Below are positions 10,490 to 21,023 of a stretch of 64,000 nt of DNA, in pieces (position 1 is the first letter of the stretch; every line of letters begins with the position of its first letter). The stretch spans positions 35,381,760-35,445,759 of the forward strand of contig NC_083576.1 of assembly GCF_027579695.1 (NCBI RefSeq), in the 5' to 3' direction. The DNA is from Neoarius graeffei (Eukaryota > Chordata > Actinopteri > Siluriformes > Ariidae). Position numbers and translations under genes: made by a program. A model generated the notes under the pieces. That model ran no database searches. It worked only from the letters and a program-made list of their open reading frames with translations, and was not told where the DNA came from.

Positions 10490-11000
10490 TGAGCAAAGGT
10501 CCCTCTCAAATCTTTTCCCTTCACATTTCCAAGACTTTTCTCAAAATTATGGATGTTCCTAATAACGCCATCTTCTGCAGAAAATCTGTTCTAATTTCTA
10601 TTCCCAACTTTTCCAACCACTGATTCAATCTCTTTGTCACTGTGCCTCGGGCACCAACAACAGTTGGAACTATTTCCACTTTCTTCATACCCCAAAGCCA
10701 TGCTACCTCTCTTTTCAAGTCTTGGTACTTCTCTATCTTTTCGTGCTTTTTAGCACCATTATGTCAGCTTTTTAGCAGCAATGTCAATCATTATGCACAT
10801 TTTATCTTTTTTGTAAATGATGATCAGATCAGGCCTCCTTGCCTCTATAACACTGTCACATTGCACATTGAAATTCCACAAGAACTTCACCTCTTCATTT
10901 TCTGTCACTCCTTCTGGTTTATGTTCATACCATTTCTCACACCTTTCTAACCCCCATTTTCCGCACAGCTTCCAGTGTACAATATGGGCTATGTTATCAT
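10490..11000 (-). pseudogene. Rex6/R2-type LINE, restriction-like endonuclease region
   Basis: Minus-strand reading from 11000 down gives AHIVHWKLCGKWG, a run that includes KPEGVTENEEVKFLWNFNVQ, then the PD-type endonuclease core IEARRPDLIIIYKKDK and MIDIAA, then GSMALGYEE and IVPTVVGARGTVTKRL. RRPD...ID is the signature of LINEs that use a restriction-like endonuclease instead of an AP endonuclease. Stops and frameshifts are present. It lies 3' of the pieces at 15362-16018 and 21024-21725 in the same orientation. Confidence 0.75.
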
Positions 11001-14000
11001 CAGTGTTGTATAAAGTACTGGGAAATCACACTCAAGTAAAAGTATTGGTACCCTTCCAAAAAATGACTTTGGTAAAAGTCAAAGTCACTGACTGAAATGT
11101 TACTTGAGTTAAAATCTTAAAGTATCTGACATTTCTTGCACTTAAGTATGACAAGTAATGTAATTAAAAGTACACGGTAAAAGTAAACAAGCAAAGGCAA
11201 TCTGAATTTGTAATATTTTGGTAAGCTGAAGGTAATTTGTCACCAATGGTTCATGACAAGCATTTACACTGCTGAAAATAGAGGTGCACACAACCATTAT
11301 AAACAAGAAAAAAATAAATTGGGAGAAAAATGAAGCTGCCTATCTGACATCTGAAGATGGAGACCACAGTTTTGACACTTCTCATTTTTTTCCCTTTGTT
11401 TTTTAAACTAAGAGAAAGTACTGAAAATTAGGCATACATCACACCATTAAGAAAAAAAAAGCTGCTACTGTTCTTGCACTTTATAAACTATGGAGGTGCA
11501 TACACGACCAATTGCTGTCATAATAATCAAAAGAAAAAAGTAATTTGGAGAAAACTGAAGCTTATCTGGCATCTGAAGAGGGTGACCACAGTTTGAAACC
11601 TTTTTTTGAAAAATAAAATAGTACTGAAAATGAGGCGTACATCACACCAAGACAAAATATAAAACAAAAAAAGAGCTGCTACCGTTATTGCACTTTATAA
11701 ACTAAATCTTAACATTTAACATAGCACCAACAGATTTTCTTTTTGCACATTCAAGCCCCACTTCCCCATCCCCAATACACACTTTTGCCCTTGACCTTTT
11801 TATTCTTCCCCTCTAACTTGAACCTCCTTTGAGGTCATCCTTGCACATAACCCCCACCATCACTTGAAACTGTAAAACTTTCTGTTCATCTTCAAAAGCA
11901 GCTGGCTTTCAAAATGCCTAGAATTTAGCCGTACTCTTCGTGGGCTGAAAACAAGCCCTGCTATGCTGAACAGCCTTTTGCATGCTGCTGATGCTGGCAG
12001 TGGTGTGTTGAGCTTGACAGACAGCTTGCAAACAGAAGGGAAGGACTTCAGTAAGTCCATGTGGTCAGCTGAGCAGGACAGGTAGGCATCCAACTGTTTG
12101 GCACCATCTTGGGTCTTCGACACCTGCAGGGACGAGAAGAAGTCATCCTCATCTGATGAACTCGACCTGGTCGCACCCGGCTGGAGGGAGGGATCCTCTA
12201 TATGCTGCTTGATGTAATTGATTCCTGAAATATAGAAAGTTACAGTACTTAAATGATGCAATGCAACCTTCTACCATGTTGTGATATCAGCCTAAGGAAG
12301 TGAAACATTAAAGTACTATTTGAATTTATTTTTTTGCACTCATTGTCCAATTTCATGCACCTACAACAAACATGCAAAACTGTTAATATTACAAAGTGTC
12401 GAGACACAAACACTCTTAACTATATGCATGCCTTACCCATTTTGATGGTAGCGTCGTCTTTCGTCCATGTCGTTCAGAATTTGGGAAGAAGAATTGCAGC
12501 TGCAACCAGCTCAGCATCCCTGAACATGTGCCCAAAACGGTTCTGAATTCCAGACTGTAGAGCATCAACAAGAGGCCTGCAGTACTTCAGCTGCAACTTG
12601 ACCTTGTCGAGTTTGACCGTCAGCAGGTGGATTGTAGGAAGTAGCCACCCCATTTGTGCGTTGGTCTCTGCTTGCAGTATGTTGGTTGCTTGGGCGACAG
12701 GGCTCATTACAGCAGCATATTCAGTGAGAAATGCAAGTTCCGCTGGGTTGAACCTGTGTTGACAAAAAAAAAAAAGAACATACACGACACCTGGATATTT
12801 GTTAGATGGAACCAAGAATTATACATGAACACAAAATAGAAATTTCACAGTTCTGATACAATGTGAAAAAAATAGCACCTATGATGAAAAACAAAAAACA
12901 CTGGAAATCTGTTTTGTTTATCTGTATCTGTTATTCCATATTTACTTTAATTAAAAAAAACATACAATTCTTAGGTCTACTTACATTGGGACCTTCAAGT
13001 CGGTAGCAATAGCTCTTAGGGCCCCCTCTCCCTTCTCTTTATTAATCCGGAGTAGGCGTTCCACGGCCATGAACAAGGAATTCCACCTTGTTTTATTTGG
13101 TCTTAGAAGCTGAATGGAACAAACATCTTCAATCATCTCAGCTGCAAGTGTGGATCTTCCACATTTGTTCCATAGGCTGTAACACTTGCCAAACGTTGCA
13201 TGGTGCAGCTTTTTGTATGCATCATTGGAGATTGCATTTTTGGAATCTTCACTAGCGATTAGATTTAAGATATGACAAGCACAGCGTTGGTGTCTCGGTA
13301 GTTGAAATTCAAAGCCATCATCTTCATTTAGAAGAGCTGCCGTATCAACGTACTGTACATCTTCGTCCTCATCCACTCCACCATCGTCTTCCTCTTCAGA
13401 CTGTGCAGACTCTTCAGCTTCCTCAACTCCCTCCACATTGGTGTTCTCATCTTCCCCAAACACTCGGAAAGCCTTGACAAAGTTCGAACCATTATCAGTG
13501 GTCGTCCTCACAATCTTGCCTCGAATCTCGAATTCCGCGTGTATGTCATTCAGAGCATTGGCTAGCAGGTCAAATGTGTGTGAACCCCTCAACTGTCTGC
13601 AAGCTAAGGCTGCTGAACATCTTTGAAGAGTCTCAGGGTCAATCCAGTGTGCAGTAACACGGATGAAGCCTCACCTTCTGACAGACTAACAGTTGGTAGT
13701 AGTGGCAATGTGGTCGACCCCCTTCATTGCCTCAGTCAGAGCTGTTTTCATTTGTTTGAAGCCATCATCAATCATGGAGGTGAGAGTCACTCGGGACATC
13801 ATTTTGGCATTAGGGACAAGGTCCTTAACTAATTCTCTGAAAGGTTCCTGCTCAACTACAGAAAATGGCCGAAGCCCATGTACAACATATTTAACGACGG
13901 CCTTGTCAATTCTCTTCTGAGGTGTCATGGTCAAGGACTGTGTTAACGTGGCCTGCTTGCTGGTGGTGGATGCTCCACTGACCCTTTTCCGCTTTGCTGT

Positions 14001-15361
14001 GGTCAGCTCGATGTATTTTTGAACATGGTGCGGATGCTTTCTCTGAAACAGACAAAAAAAAGGACACACACTGTATTTAGTCAAACTGAACACAAATTAA
14101 CTCACCCACACATTACTTACAAACAGTGCATCACATTTACCAATTTGCTTAAGTTGCTAAATAAAACATGCTGTACACATAAAACATAGGCTTACATTTA
14201 GTGCCAATGATGAATTGGTTGGAATTGAATATTTAAAATTGGACTTATTTAAAAAGAGCATTTAACTTGTGATATAGTAATATTTAGGATAGTAGAAAAT
14301 CATAGTATGATTTTGTTTAATTTACTGTCTTGCAGTATAGTCTGGATTATCATGAAGATAGTAAAAATTGTTTGAAGAATCTGTGAGTTACATCACAGCT
14401 TAAATGTATTTGAATGTCAAATATTCAAAATCAAACTGTAGGTTATGTCGCCATGGGCATCGCAGCAGCTAGCACTGAAATTCGACAGTGTAGCAGTTCA
14501 CCAAGACAGAATTGCAAGCTTTGCTAACCCTTGCTTTGTTACTTAGATAGCAGAAGCACACACACAGCTCGTTTCAATTGTGTTAATGGTTTTTTTTTTC
14601 ATTTTGAACTTGTATGCCAGTTTTCCCTATTCGTCCTCCTTACACTTACAGCTATGCCTTTCCTTGAGCCGAAAAGGCTCGCAGCTAGGTAGCCTGCTAC
14701 AGCCAACAAATGCCAAAACCGCGTGGAACCGAAGAACAAAGTTCGTTTGTACAGGAATGCTCAAGGTTTCACAATTGTGTCTAGAATATTCATACTATGG
14801 TTGCTGAAATGGGAATATACTGTAACAATTTCATAAACCTAGAACTTACCACGATGTGTTTCTTTAGATTGGACAGGGAGTTTCTATAAGATAGAATTTC
14901 CACGTTTTTTGGAAGGCATAAGAGGCACTTCATTCGATAGGACGAATCCTTCACATCAACGTAAGAGAACATTGTGTTCAAATACGGCCAGGGGTGCTCA
15001 TCATCAGGTTCCTCTTCATTTGTAGCCGAAGTAGCTGCTGTCTCCTCTTCCATCAGGGCTGTTGATTGCGAAGCTAGCTTTCTGCTTACTGCGTGAAGCC
15101 AACAGGTGTAGCCTATTGGTTGTCATGCGCAAGTGGTGAACAAGCCCAGGCACGTCCTGACTTCGTTGCAGTCAGTGGGGTTAAAACACTTTTTTTTTCC
15201 TTTCTTTTTTTGTAACGAGTAACTAAACGGCTCTTTGAAAATGTATTGGAGTAAAAGTATGCAATTAAGTTAAAAAATATAGTGAAGTAAAAGTGAAAGT
15301 TCTCAAAAATTTGAAAACTCAAGTAAAGTACAAAATCTCCCAAAATGTACTTAAGTACAGT
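11001..15361 (-). mobile_element. hAT transposon with four-exon transposase gene
   Basis: The left end begins CAGTGTTGTATAAAGTACTG, and both ends hold subterminal AAGTAAAAGTA-type repeats. The right end near 15361 (TACTTAAGTACAGT) seems truncated, because the flanking LINE resumes at once and no 8-bp duplication is visible. The interior codes a spliced hAT transposase on the minus strand. It sits inside the Rex6-type LINE and so is younger than it. Confidence 0.8.
11860..15053 (-). pseudogene. hAT transposase with BED finger, four exons
   Basis: Exon 1 (15053-14850) codes an acidic start and a BED-type zinc finger (MKCLLCLP ... SLSNLKKHI) and ends at a GT donor. Exon 2 (14042-12985) starts after a pyrimidine tract and AG and carries the N-terminal hAT region (FSVVEQEPFRELV), TTTDNGSNFVKAF and CACHILNLI. 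It is broken near 13690-13640 by a TAG and a frameshift, and the first catalytic Asp reads Asn (ATTTNC). Exon 3 (12753-12437) includes AELAFLTEYAAVMSPVAQA and a TGA after ILLPKF. Exon 4 (12224-11860) holds the dimerisation domain (PASAACKRLFSIAGLVFSPR). All introns have GT-AG borders. Confidence 0.82.
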
Positions 15362-16018
15362 TGGTACATAAATTCTTTGAACATCACTTTTTGTATGTAG
15401 AGCCCCAAACATTTTCATCACCTTCCTCATTTTCCTGTCCATGCTGCGCATTTCTTCCTGACTCCATTTCAGTATCCCCGCTCCATACCTTAACACCGAT
15501 ACAGCCCATGCACTGATTGCCAAAATCATATTCCTTCTATTCAATCTCGAACCTAGTACCAACTTTAACCTCCTGAAATATTCCTTTTCAACCAATTCCT
15601 TCATTTCTTCTTCCTTCACTTTGGAAAACTCCAATATTCTTAGATATTTATATCCTGAATCCTCAACATCCTGCAGTCCCTTTCCATCCAGAAGGGTTAT
15701 TCCTTCAGTTGTAGTTACCTTTCCTCTTTGAATGATTAGTACCCCACATTTGTTTCTACCAAATTCCATCCCAATATCACGACCGTACACATGTACTGTA
15801 TCAGTGAGTCAATTTGCGTTTTGGTCTTCCCAAAAAGTTTCGGATCGTCCATGAATAATAGATGGTTGATCCTCAATTTCTTTTTACTCCACTCATAGCC
15901 CATTTTATTTTTCCACATCAGCAGTGTCAAGGGTATCATGCAAAGAACAAAAAGAAGTGGTGACAGACTGTCCCCCTGAAATATTCCTCTTCTGATATGT
16001 CCTTCTCCCAACATTTAG
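15362..16018 (-). pseudogene. Rex6/R2-type LINE, reverse transcriptase region
   Basis: Reading from 16014 down: RGIFQGDSLSPLLFVLCM, then the catalytic FMDD box near 15841-15854 (HLLFMDDPKLFGKT), then EFGRNKCGVLIIQRGK and the thumb/connection text MRKVMKMFGALHTKSDVQRI. A frameshift near 15780 joins two frames. The protein stops where the hAT 11001-15361 begins. It is collinear with 21024-21725 (upstream) and 10490-11000 (downstream). Confidence 0.82.
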
Positions 16019-16472
16019 CCAAAAGAGGTTAACTCGGATCTGTTTCGACCTCACTCTGACCGTCACTATGGTCTAAAAAAGGAATGATCACCTTCGTTCT
16101 GCCTATCACCGAGACCATATGTGAACAAAGTCATGTCCATGACCTCTGGAAGCAGAACAACTCGCATTATAAATAGCAGAGATTGCTCCCGGTTCAGTCT
16201 CTCACCTTGATCGCCTCGTACAAGACCGTAAGTAAGAGACACGTAAAGTAAGAAATCCTGATTTCTTTGCTTCACATTCCACTAATTCGTTACCTGCGTG
16301 GTACGGGTGCCTTGTGTCCCCAAGGATTGTTGTGGTTTGTGTATTTCTGAGCTACGTGCTTAGCTTAATTTGGCGGTAGGCTGTAAGCTTGTTTTTTCAG
16401 GTATCCTTTTTGTTTGATGTTATATGTGCTAGATTTCCGGGTAATCTGAGTTTATTACCACTGTGTGCCTAT
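16019..16472 (+). other. LTR-like block, left half
   Basis: This block interrupts the LINE. It contains a well-formed plus-strand core promoter (16168-16200) and continues after the THAP-type transposon at 17727. Together with 17729-18250 it may be an LTR or leader of a retroelement. No coding part is present, so the class is unknown. Confidence 0.35.
16168..16200 (+). promoter_or_regulatory. TATA box plus initiator
   Basis: TATAAATAG at 16168-16176 is followed 28 nt later by TTCAGTC, with the likely start A at 16196. Spacing and sequence are those of a strong Pol II core promoter. Confidence 0.5.
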
Positions 16473-16600
16473 GGACCCTTTTCACGTGACGTCACGACAA
16501 ACGCGGCCGCCATTTTGGACGTGTACTACCAGTAGTTTACCACAGCCAACATTGAGGAACGGCAGCAAAGAAAGTTTTTACTTTCAGCAAGACTTCCATC

Positions 16601-16759
16601 ATGCCACTATATTGTTGTGCACCTGGATGTAGTAACCATCAACAAACAAGGCAAGGTTTATCATTTTATCGGATCCCGATGGAGAAGATGGATAGCGGCC
16701 ATTAGCAGATTGGCAACCCTCAGCATACCAACGCTTGTGTAGTGACCACTTTGTTGGAG
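16601..16759 (+). pseudogene. THAP zinc-finger first exon
   Basis: It starts at ATG 16601 with MPLYCCAPGCSN, the first zinc-binding Cys pair of a THAP (C2CH) DNA-binding domain. FYRIP and, in other frames, WIAAISRLATLSIPT and CSDHF (the final C-x2-H pair) follow before a GT donor at 16760. Two small indels and a TAG break the frame. THAP fingers are common at the N-terminus of transposases of P, Kolobok and ISL2EU-like elements. Confidence 0.7.
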
Positions 16760-17019
16760 GTAAGACGAATAAAATTAGCCAGAAAAGGCATTACATTGCT
16801 GTTAACATTCTGTGGCGGCGAGTGTGTAACCAAATAGGCTAAAATAACCCATTGTAACCTCTTTGTTCTTCTGTAGTAGCTATTGTTGACCAGCTAATGT
16901 CAACAAGTAGCTGGTGTGTTACTGTAGCAATGTTTACGTTCAGTCATTTGGATGACTGTTAAAACCTTACAGTCTCAAGTTTTTCCTTTACTGTATTTAC
17001 TAGTTTACTGTAATTATGA

Positions 17020-17063
17020 TCCGGCAGCTATTTACACCGGATCCAGTGTAAATAGCTGCCGGA
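17020..17063. repeat. perfect 18-bp hairpin
   Basis: Arms 17020-17037 and 17046-17063 (TCCGGCAGCTATTTACAC and its complement) with an 8-nt loop. It sits at the junction between the conserved intron segment of the transposon and the GC-rich repeats. Confidence 0.9.
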
Positions 17064-17065
17064 GC

Positions 17066-17360
17066 CAACGTCCGAGGTTCCGGAGCGCGCGCCGGCTTGC
17101 TCTCCCTCAAATTAAGCAGCGCGCGCCGGCTTGCTCCCGGAGTGCTCCGGCCGAGGTTCCCCTCAAATTAAGCAGCGCGCGCCGGCTTGCTCCGGAGCAA
17201 GCCGGAGCGCGCTCCGTAACCTCGGCCGGAGCACTCCTGGAGCAAGCCGGAGTGCCCTCCGGAACCTCGGCCGGAGCACTCCGGGAGCAAGCCGGAGTGC
17301 CCTCCGGAACCTCGGCCGGAGCACTCCGGGAGCAAGCCGGAGCGCGCTCCGGAACCTCGG
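17066..17360. repeat. GC-rich minisatellite with inverted halves, 45-bp unit
   Basis: Exact 45-bp units on the plus strand run at 17247-17291 and 17292-17336, with variants before and after. The segment 17066-17190 holds related sequence in the opposite orientation. Because 45 is a multiple of three, both strands stay open and give artificial proteins. Confidence 0.9.
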
Positions 17361-17364
17361 ACAT

Positions 17365-17645
17365 TGGCGTGTATGTGTATGGCGATGGGTTTTTAACGAC
17401 ATGGGTATACAGATCATGTGGGCCGAAGTCAGGTAAAGACGAGGGCTTCGTGTACTTCCGTACGTCAGTGAGCAATCCTGGTGGAAGCAGGTAAACGTCG
17501 TTCTCTAAGCCTGCTAACCTCAATTTTTGCAAATACCTCTCCCTCTGCTCGCCCTGTAAATGCCCTACGTCGCTGGATAGTGAAGGTGTTTTCTGCATCT
17601 CGCTCCTTTTTCTTTTATGTTTTTCGTTTGTCGCCTTCCTCGCAT
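17365..17645 (-). pseudogene. first exon of SWIM/YqaJ-like transposon gene, copy 1
   Basis: Reading: NARKATNEKHKRKRSEMQ, then GHLQGEQRERYLQKLRLAGL, then PSSLPDFGPHDLYTHVVKNP and SPYT, where it runs into the minisatellite. The text is nearly identical to 31299-31030. I recognise the pattern DLYTYVVKNPSPYT...LKAYKSLDAYK as the start of a repeat-borne fish protein family that elsewhere carries a SWIM finger and YqaJ-like exonuclease. The start codon is uncertain, since codon 1 of the open stretch is TTG. Confidence 0.55.
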
Positions 17646-17728
17646 TCAAACTGATTCGAGCCGAAGTCCACTACATGTCCAAAATGGCGGTCGCGTTTAC
17701 GAAGGTCACGTGACTGAAAAGGGTCCAT

Positions 17729-18356
17729 ACCGCTGTTCGCAGCCGTGGGCTTAGTGTGAGCCTACTAAGTGCGTTCGCGCGCTGGTGTCTAACGGACGCT
17801 GCCCTTTAGAGCTAAAGAGCGAGTTGAGAGACTCTCTTAAGCAACAAACGTTGTCTCTGTATGTGGTTTTCCCAAATTCACACGTAAGAAGGAGCCTAAA
17901 GAGAAACAGGACGAAGAGCATCTTTGCAATGCGCGTCCCCGATATCAGCATTAGTAGTTCTAAAGGCAATCGTACTGTCGTTGCTGAAGGCATTAGTAGT
18001 TGCTAAATCCAGTTGATAAGGTCGCATGGTGTTCATTTTTAACCAAAATCTAATGAAATATAAAATGTTTAAAATAAGATAATATATAGTATCATCTGGA
18101 AGCATGGCATATATAACGTGGCAATTAATTAATGAAACTATTTTACATTTTTTGGCAATTTTTTTATTCCAAGTGTGTTTTTAATTAAATGAACAAACGT
18201 TCACATGGAAGAATGAGCAAATAATAAGCTAAATAATTCAGTAAATATGTTCCCTGTGCTCATTCATTTCACTGTTGCCCCCCCAATCATGCAGTAAGGA
18301 TTATTTCAAGAGTTATCCACAATGTCAAGTGGGCAATGTTCTCCCTTATAAGTGCG

Positions 18357-18401
<45 letters not shown>

Positions 18402-18462
18402 GTTTTGATCTGTCTGTACCTAAGGAGGTGTGTGTGTGTATAATATATGTACACACATGCAT
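17729..18462. other. right half of the LTR-like block and GA microsatellite
   Basis: Continues the block interrupted at 16472. No coding motif is seen. A (GA)n microsatellite lies at about 18362-18400. Confidence 0.35.
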
Positions 18463-18463
18463 A

Positions 18464-20249
18464 CAGTGGTGCTTAAAAGTTTGTGAACCCTTTAGAATTT
18501 TCTATATTTCTGCATAAATATGACCAAAAACATCATCAGATTTTTACACAAGTCCTAAAAGTAGATAAAGAGAACCCAGTTAAACAAAGGAGACAAAAAT
18601 ATTATACTTGGTCATTTATTTATTGAGGAAAATGATCCAATATTACATATCTGTGAGTGCCAAAAGTATGTGAACCTTTGCTTTCAGTATCTGGTGTGAC
18701 CCCCTTGTGCAGCAATAACTGCAACTAAACGTTTCCAGTAACTGTTGATTAGTCCTGCACACTGGCTTGGAGGAATTTTAGCCCATTCCTCTGTACAGAA
18801 CAGCTTCAACTCTGGGATGTTGGTGGATTTCCTCACATGAACTGCTCGCTTCAGGTCCTTCCACAACATTTTGATTGGATTAAGGTCAGGACTTTGACTT
18901 GGTCATTCCAAAACATTAACTTTATTCTTCTTTAACCATTCTTTGGTAGAATGACTTGTGTGCTTAGGGTCATTGTCTTGCTACATGACCCCCTTCTCTT
19001 GAGATTCAGTTCATGGACAGATGTCCTGACGTTTTCCTTTAGAATTCACTGGTATAATTCAGAATTCATTGTGCCATCAATGATGGCAGGCCATCTTGGC
19101 CCAGATGCAGCAAAATAGGCCCAAACCTTGATACTACCACCACCATGTTTCACAGATGGGATAAGGTTCTTATGTTGGAATGCAATGTTTTCCTTTCTCC
19201 AAACATAATGCTTCTTATTTAAACCAAAAGTTCTATTTTGTTCTCATCCATCCACAAAACATTTTTTAATAGCCTTCTGGCTTGTCCAAATGATCTCTGC
19301 CTTGCTCTTGGAGTGATCTTTGTTGGTTGACCACTCCTGGGGAGGGTAACAATGGTCTTGAATTTCCTTCATTTGTACACAATCTGTCTGACTGAGGATT
19401 GGTGGAGTCCAAACTCTTTAAAGATGGTTTTGTAATCTTTTCAATCCTAATGAGCATCAACAATGTTTTTTTTCTGAGATCCTCAGAAATCTCCTTTGTT
19501 CGTGCCATGATACACTTCCACAAACATGTGTTGTGAAGATCAGACTTTGATCTATCCATCTTCTTTAAATAAAACAGGGTGCTCACTCACATCTGATTGT
19601 CATCCCATTGACTGAAAACACCTGACTCTAATTTCACCTTCAAATTCACTGCTAATCCTAGAGGTTCGCATACTTTTGCCACTCACAGATATGTAATATT
19701 GGATCATTTTAAGAAAGAAGAAACCTTTATTCATCACATGCACACTTCAAGCACAGTGAAATTCATCCTCTGCATTTAACCCATCTGAAGCAGTGAACAC
19801 ACGCACACACCCAGAGCAGTGGGGCAGCCACACCAAAGCGCCCGGGGAGCAGTCAGGGGTCAGGTACCTTGCTCAAGGGCACCTCAGCCCAAGGCTGCCC
19901 CACGTCAGCCTAACTGCATGTCTTTGGACTGTGGGAGAAACCGGAGCACCCGGAGGAAACCCACACAGACACGGGGAGAACATGCAAACTCCACACAGAA
20001 AGGCCCTTGCCGGCCGCTGGGTTCGAACATGGAACCTTCTTGCTGTGAGGCAACCGTGCTAACCACTACACCACCGTGCTGCCCCCTCAATAAATAAATG
20101 ACCAAGTATAATATTTTTGTCACATTTGTTTAATTGGGTTCTCTTTATCTACTTTTAGGACTTGTGTGAAAATCTGATGATGTTTTAGGTCATATTTATG
20201 CAGAAATATAGAAAATTCTAAAGGGTTCACAAACTTTCAAGCACCACGG
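18464..20249 (-). mobile_element. Tc1-type DNA transposon, copy 2, with SINE insertion
   Basis: Same terminal repeats as 8151-9752, flanked by TA (18462-18463, 20250-20251). Remnants of transposase on the minus strand are MARTKEISEDLRK near 19507, an internal deletion removing most of the middle, and LWKDLKRAVHVRKSTNIPEL at about 18700-18870. The third catalytic position again reads Lys (NPIKMLW). A SINE-like repeat interrupts the right terminal repeat at about 19711-20084. Confidence 0.92.
19711..20084 (-). repeat. second SINE subtype: DANA-like head joined to a different tail
   Basis: The right part (19905-20084) is the tRNA-derived head and body of the local SINE. The left part (19711-19900) is unrelated to the tails of the other copies and reads as a second, unrelated 3' module (CTTTATTCATCACATGCACA ...). 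It lies within the Tc1 right arm, whose sequence resumes with CCTCAATAAATAAATGACCA. Confidence 0.75.
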
Positions 20250-20251
20250 TA

Positions 20252-20753
20252 CGAGGTCAATTTAATCTCCTTTGATAGAGACAGATCAAAACCTCTCTCC
20301 CTCTCTCTCGCTTGCAGACACACACACACTGTCACAGATGCAAAAATGTGTCTCATTTCTGACACTAAATTAGTTAATCGCTCGCCTAATGGTGTTAAAT
20401 TTGATGAAAATGTGGCGAGATCAATGTGACATTCCGATATCCATATGTGATTCCATAACGTATTGAAATATATTCATCATATTTTGCATATATTTATTTA
20501 ATAATTAGCTCAATGAAGTACAATGACTACGATGAACAAGAAAAATAAGTGAACACTGGCAGCAGATTCAACACCAGTTTCCCCCACTGACTGTGAGAGT
20601 CCCTCGACTGTGCATTCCGTGTATTCGGCTGTGTGCAAGTCGCTCTTTATTTTGAACGAGTGGTCCAGGTCTCTCATAAATTCCGAGCAAACTGAAGGAC
20701 TACTTGGCCTACGATGTTGTTTGGCAAAACCACCTTAGCTTGACGATGGATCT
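20252..20753. other. unassigned spacer
   Basis: No convincing reading frame or repeat. A short pyrimidine-rich and CA-rich stretch lies near 20295-20335. Confidence 0.4.
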
Positions 20754-21019
20754 AAAGCCTAGGTCACAACCAGCCGTACATGCTCCTACGGCCGGTCTAC
20801 GTGCAAAAAACGTGCTGATTTTCGAGCCGTAGACTGGCCACAGAGGTTCTTTGTCATGTCAAACAAACTCTACGGGCGCTTACGTTTTTTTCAGGTTGCA
20901 AGACAAACTTACGGCCAACGTGCGTCTTTCTTCATGAACAAAAAAAAAAAGCAGCGATTTGGGAAACGCCAAAAATCACACGGCCAAAAAATCGTATGTC
21001 CGGTTGTGACCTAGGCTTT
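20754..21019. mobile_element. MITE with 18-bp perfect inverted ends
   Basis: AAAGCCTAGGTCACAACC at 20754-20771 is exactly complementary to 21002-21019, and the subterminal repeats ACGG/CCGT continue the symmetry. It is 266 bp and non-coding. The target duplication cannot be fixed. It lies at the downstream end of the LINE fragment 21024-21725. Confidence 0.85.
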
Positions 21020-21023
21020 AAGA

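Larger units (their letters stand above)
16473..17726. mobile_element. THAP/exonuclease-type DNA transposon (ISL2EU-like), internally deleted copy 1
   Basis: The ends GGACCCTTTTCA and its complement are inverted, with CACGTGAC and CGCCATTTTGGAC shared further in. They are flanked by AT at 16471-16472 and 17727-17728 (TA is equally possible, since the context is TAT...ATA). The left end carries the first exon of a THAP gene. The right end carries, in opposite orientation, the first exon of a gene of the SWIM/YqaJ-like fish repeat family. The middle is replaced by a hairpin and GC-rich repeats. THAP plus a 2-bp AT duplication fits the ISL2EU branch of PIF/Harbinger. That name is from memory and should be tested. 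Confidence 0.65.

Noticed and set aside
17107-17494. Long frames on both strands in the GC-rich region
   Set aside because: They are products of the 45-bp minisatellite, which is a multiple of three. The repetitive peptides have no domain.
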